From assembly GCF_014174495.1 (NCBI RefSeq), contig NZ_JACJHR010000054.1, positions 1-62,262 of the forward strand: a DNA stretch of 62,262 nt, in the 5' to 3' direction. Below are positions 60,205 to 62,262 of this stretch, in pieces; the stretch's first letter is position 1, and every line of letters starts with the position of its first letter. Source of the stretch: Amycolatopsis echigonensis. Its GTDB lineage: Bacteria > Actinomycetota > Actinomycetes > Mycobacteriales > Pseudonocardiaceae. The position numbers were made by a program, and so were the translations under genes. The notes below the pieces were generated by a model that saw only the letters and a program-made list of their open reading frames with translations, was not told the origin of the DNA and searched no databases.

Positions 60205-60713
60205 GTCGCGTCCCCGCGCACGGCCTGCGTGGTGTGGGTCAGCTCGTCGGCCAGCGAGACCGCGACGTCACGGTCGAGCCCGGAGATGCGCAGCGGCCCG
60301 GCGGCGGACGCGGTGGTGACGGTGAGCCGGGACAGCCCGAACAGCTGCTCCAGCGGGCCGCGTTCGACGTCCACCGTCTGGATCCGCGAGATCGGCGCGA
60401 TCCGCCACTCCTGCTTCAGCCAGCCGGACTGGGTGTAGACGGCCTCGGCGGTGACTTCCCAGCGGTGCACGCGGTAGCGCCACTGCGGCATGACGAGCAG
60501 GTGCAGCGGGGCCAGCACGCAGGAGAGCAGCAGCGTCACGGTGAGCCACGACGGCGGGTCGTCCGCGGTCGCGACCACCACCGCCTGCACCGCGACCACG
60601 AGCAGCCAGCCGGCCCCCGCCGACGCCGCCCAGTGGCCGATCGCCCGGCGGCTCACCCGGTGTTCGGGCGGGCGCAGCCGCAGTTCAAGCGTGGTGGACT
60701 CCTCGATGTTCAC
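60201..60713 (-). CDS. PH-domain membrane protein (YdbS-like)
   Basis: A 170-residue protein with two transmembrane helices (~residues 30-75) and one bPH_2 domain (RYRVHRWEVTAEAVYTQSG, RIAPISRIQTVDVERG, PLEQLFGLSRLTVTTAS). It pairs with the larger protein encoded directly downstream, the usual two-gene arrangement. GTG 60713 follows GAGCAG; the upstream 14 in-frame codons lack an SD. Confidence 0.92.
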   Translation of the reverse strand: MNIEESTTLELRLRPPEHRVSRRAIGHWAASAGAGWLLVVAVQAVVVATADDPPSWLTVTLLLSCVLAPLHLLVMPQWRYRVHRWEVTAEAVYTQSGWLKQEWRIAPISRIQTVDVERGPLEQLFGLSRLTVTTASAAGPLRISGLDRDVAVSLADELTHTTQAVRGDAT

Positions 60714-60889
60714 CTGCTCAGAGTGCCCGACCGGACGCGGCGATGCCCACGACAAGTGTCACGATGCCCCGATCCGGGTGGCCGACGAGTGCGGGGCGTT
60801 ACTATTTCCGCCGCGAGCGGGATGGATTCGCAGCCGGGCCGCGTTGTACCGCGTACGTCCGTGCAAGCGAGAAGCAGCAGGAGGATCCG

Positions 60890-61804
60890 GTGGGACTCGA
60901 TCCCGAGGAACTGTACGAGGTGGACTCGGACGTCCCCGACCTGAACGGAGCGGTGCTCCTGCACTTCTTCGAGGGCTTCATGGACGCGGGTTCGGCCGGG
61001 CGCCTGGTCACCGACCACCTCACCGGCGAGGTCGAGAACCGGATCGTCGCGCGGTTCGACGTCGACCGGCTCATCGACTACCGGTCGCGCCGCCCGGCGA
61101 TGATCTACGCGGTCGACCACTGGGAGGAATACGAGACCCCCGAGCTGGTCGTTCGCCTGCTGCACGACGACGACGGCATCCCGTTCCTGCTGCTTTCCGG
61201 CCTGGAGCCGGACCGCGAATGGGAGCTGTTCGCGGCCGCCGTGCGCCAGCTGGTGGAGCGCTGGGGCGTGCGGCTCACCGTCGGCTACCACGGGATCCCG
61301 ATGGGGGCCCCGCACACGCGCCCGCTCGGCGTCACCGCGCACGCGACCCGCGAGCACCTGATCGGCGAGCACCAGCCGCTGCCGAACCGCATGCAGGTCC
61401 CGGGCAGCATCGCCGCCATGCTGGAATACCGCTTCGGCGAATGGGGCCACGACGCGATGGGCTTCGCCGCGCACGTGCCGCACTACCTGGCGCAGTCGAC
61501 CTACCCCGCCGCCGCGCTGACGATCCTCGACTCGATCGGCAAGGCCACTGGCCTGCGCCTGCCCGACGGCGAACTGCGCACCGCGGCCGAGGTGGCCAAG
61601 GCGGAAATCGACCGCCAGGTCGCGGAATCCGAGGAATCCGCGGACGTGGTGCGCGCGCTGGAGCGTCAGTACGACACGTTCACCGAAGCTTCCGGGCACA
61701 GCCTGCTCGCCGAATCGCAGGAACACATGCCGACAGCGGAAGAGCTGGGCTCGCAGTTCGAGCGATTTCTCGCCGAACAGGGCGGGGACGGCTCCGAACG
61801 CTGA
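60890..61804 (+). CDS. PAC2-family protein (proteasome-assembly-chaperone-like)
   Basis: A 304-residue PAC2 protein: LLHFFEGFMDAGSAGRLVTDHL at the start, IARFDVDRLIDYRSRRPAM, then the GIPMGAPHTRPLGVTAHAT loop and PHYLAQSTYPAAALTIL. The last ~70 residues are acidic and coiled. In actinobacteria these proteins occur in proteasome-bearing genomes and are of unproven function. GTG 60890 follows CAGGAGGA; the longer frame upstream is Arg-rich and unlikely. Confidence 0.93.
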   Translation: MGLDPEELYEVDSDVPDLNGAVLLHFFEGFMDAGSAGRLVTDHLTGEVENRIVARFDVDRLIDYRSRRPAMIYAVDHWEEYETPELVVRLLHDDDGIPFLLLSGLEPDREWELFAAAVRQLVERWGVRLTVGYHGIPMGAPHTRPLGVTAHATREHLIGEHQPLPNRMQVPGSIAAMLEYRFGEWGHDAMGFAAHVPHYLAQSTYPAAALTILDSIGKATGLRLPDGELRTAAEVAKAEIDRQVAESEESADVVRALERQYDTFTEASGHSLLAESQEHMPTAEELGSQFERFLAEQGGDGSER

Positions 61805-62262
61805 GCCGAGAGGTAAGCGACGCCTGCGGATCGGACCGTCTGCCAGGCCCACCAGAGCCGGGCTGTCATGATCGCCACGCCGGACATGGTGCGGCCCGCA
61901 CGTTGCCGCAAGGCTGCGGTGGCGGGTGTGGTGGATGACATCTGCGTTCAGGCTAGCTGTTCGGCTCGGTTGTCGCTTGGCGGCATCCGTGCCGCTCAGG
62001 TCTGAAGCGGCCCGATGCGGTGTGGGGCGCTCGGCTGGGGCGCGACGTGACCAGCGCCTGCTCGGCCCCGCCCAGGCTCGGCGAGCGTGAAGAGCTTCCG
62101 CGCCAGCCTCCGTAGCAAGGCGCTCCCCCGAAACGGGTTTCTCCGCAGCGGCCTGGGCGGCGGGTTCGGCGGCGCGTTGCTCGCCAGGGCGCGGAGCACC
62201 GGCTGAGCGGAGGCGGACCCGCATGGTTCAGCTCCCGCGAAGGCTCGTGGGGGACCCCTGAA
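61805..62262. other. 458-bp end region without a supported gene
   Basis: No frame has a credible start with an SD and good third-position bias. A minus-strand 91-codon frame (61666-61941) overlaps PAC2 and has low third-position G/C (about 78% in its first 50 codons). No terminator with a T-tract is seen after PAC2. The last 270 bp are G/C-simple and could belong to a gene continuing outside the window. Confidence 0.5.

Noticed and set aside
61666..61941. 91-aa minus-strand gene at the end of PAC2
   Set aside because: Overlaps PAC2 coding sequence by ~140 bp, no SD and low third-position G/C.

Overview
The window is very GC-rich DNA with strong third-position G/C bias, many GTG and some TTG starts, tight GTGA/ATGA overlaps and several apparently leaderless genes. 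Together with the gene content (acyl-CoA metabolism, WS/DGAT, LtrA, PAC2, many TetR/GntR regulators) this points to an actinomycete, most likely Pseudonocardiaceae and perhaps Amycolatopsis. That assignment is inferred from style and content; no database was searched. No tRNA, rRNA, CRISPR array, insertion sequence or phage gene was recognised.

Layout. 0.2-6.2 kb: a PucR regulator, a VOC protein, a small membrane protein, the methionine genes metY-metX and a secreted SGNH hydrolase. 6.3-12.4 kb: a TetR regulator, an unknown protein and an acyl-CoA carboxylase/dehydrogenase operon of branched-chain (leucine-type) catabolism; one 16-bp operator sequence occurs three times here. 12.5-17.4 kb: a GNAT remnant, an SDR, an alpha/beta hydrolase, two MDR oxidoreductases and an HxlR regulator. 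17.4-26.6 kb: a lipid block with a pair of acyl-CoA dehydrogenases, LtrA, a double-TetR (Mce3R-like) repressor facing fadA-fadB, and an SRPBCC protein. 27-32 kb: a lipoprotein, an MFS exporter and a 2-hydroxyacid oxidase/ThDP-enzyme pair.

32-46 kb holds the most interesting part. A 30-codon His-rich gene has its own RBS and terminator. Beyond it are two catabolic blocks. The first is DUF3830 - class III aminotransferase / semialdehyde dehydrogenase - tartrate-type dehydrogenase. The second is a GntR regulator, two Asp/Glu-racemase-superfamily proteins, a 2-hydroxyacid dehydrogenase, an amidase and a MaoC protein. They lie 5 kb apart, but all three of their promoter regions carry the same palindrome, ATTGT(C/T)GACAAT. 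This suggests one GntR-controlled pathway, possibly amide to enediacid to hydroxydiacid to oxoacid plus an amino-acid arm, that I cannot match to a described system.

46-62 kb: WS/DGAT acyltransferase, a second ThDP enzyme, a MarR/VOC pair with two operators, an EVE-domain protein, a second GntR with an MHS transporter and aminotransferase, and a secreted phytase-like esterase. A tandem repeat with a period of about 90 bp follows, then a 65-aa gene behind a LexA-box-like palindrome, a GNAT, an IclR, a PH-domain pair and a PAC2 protein. A second, more decayed repeat tract lies at 39.6-40.5 kb.
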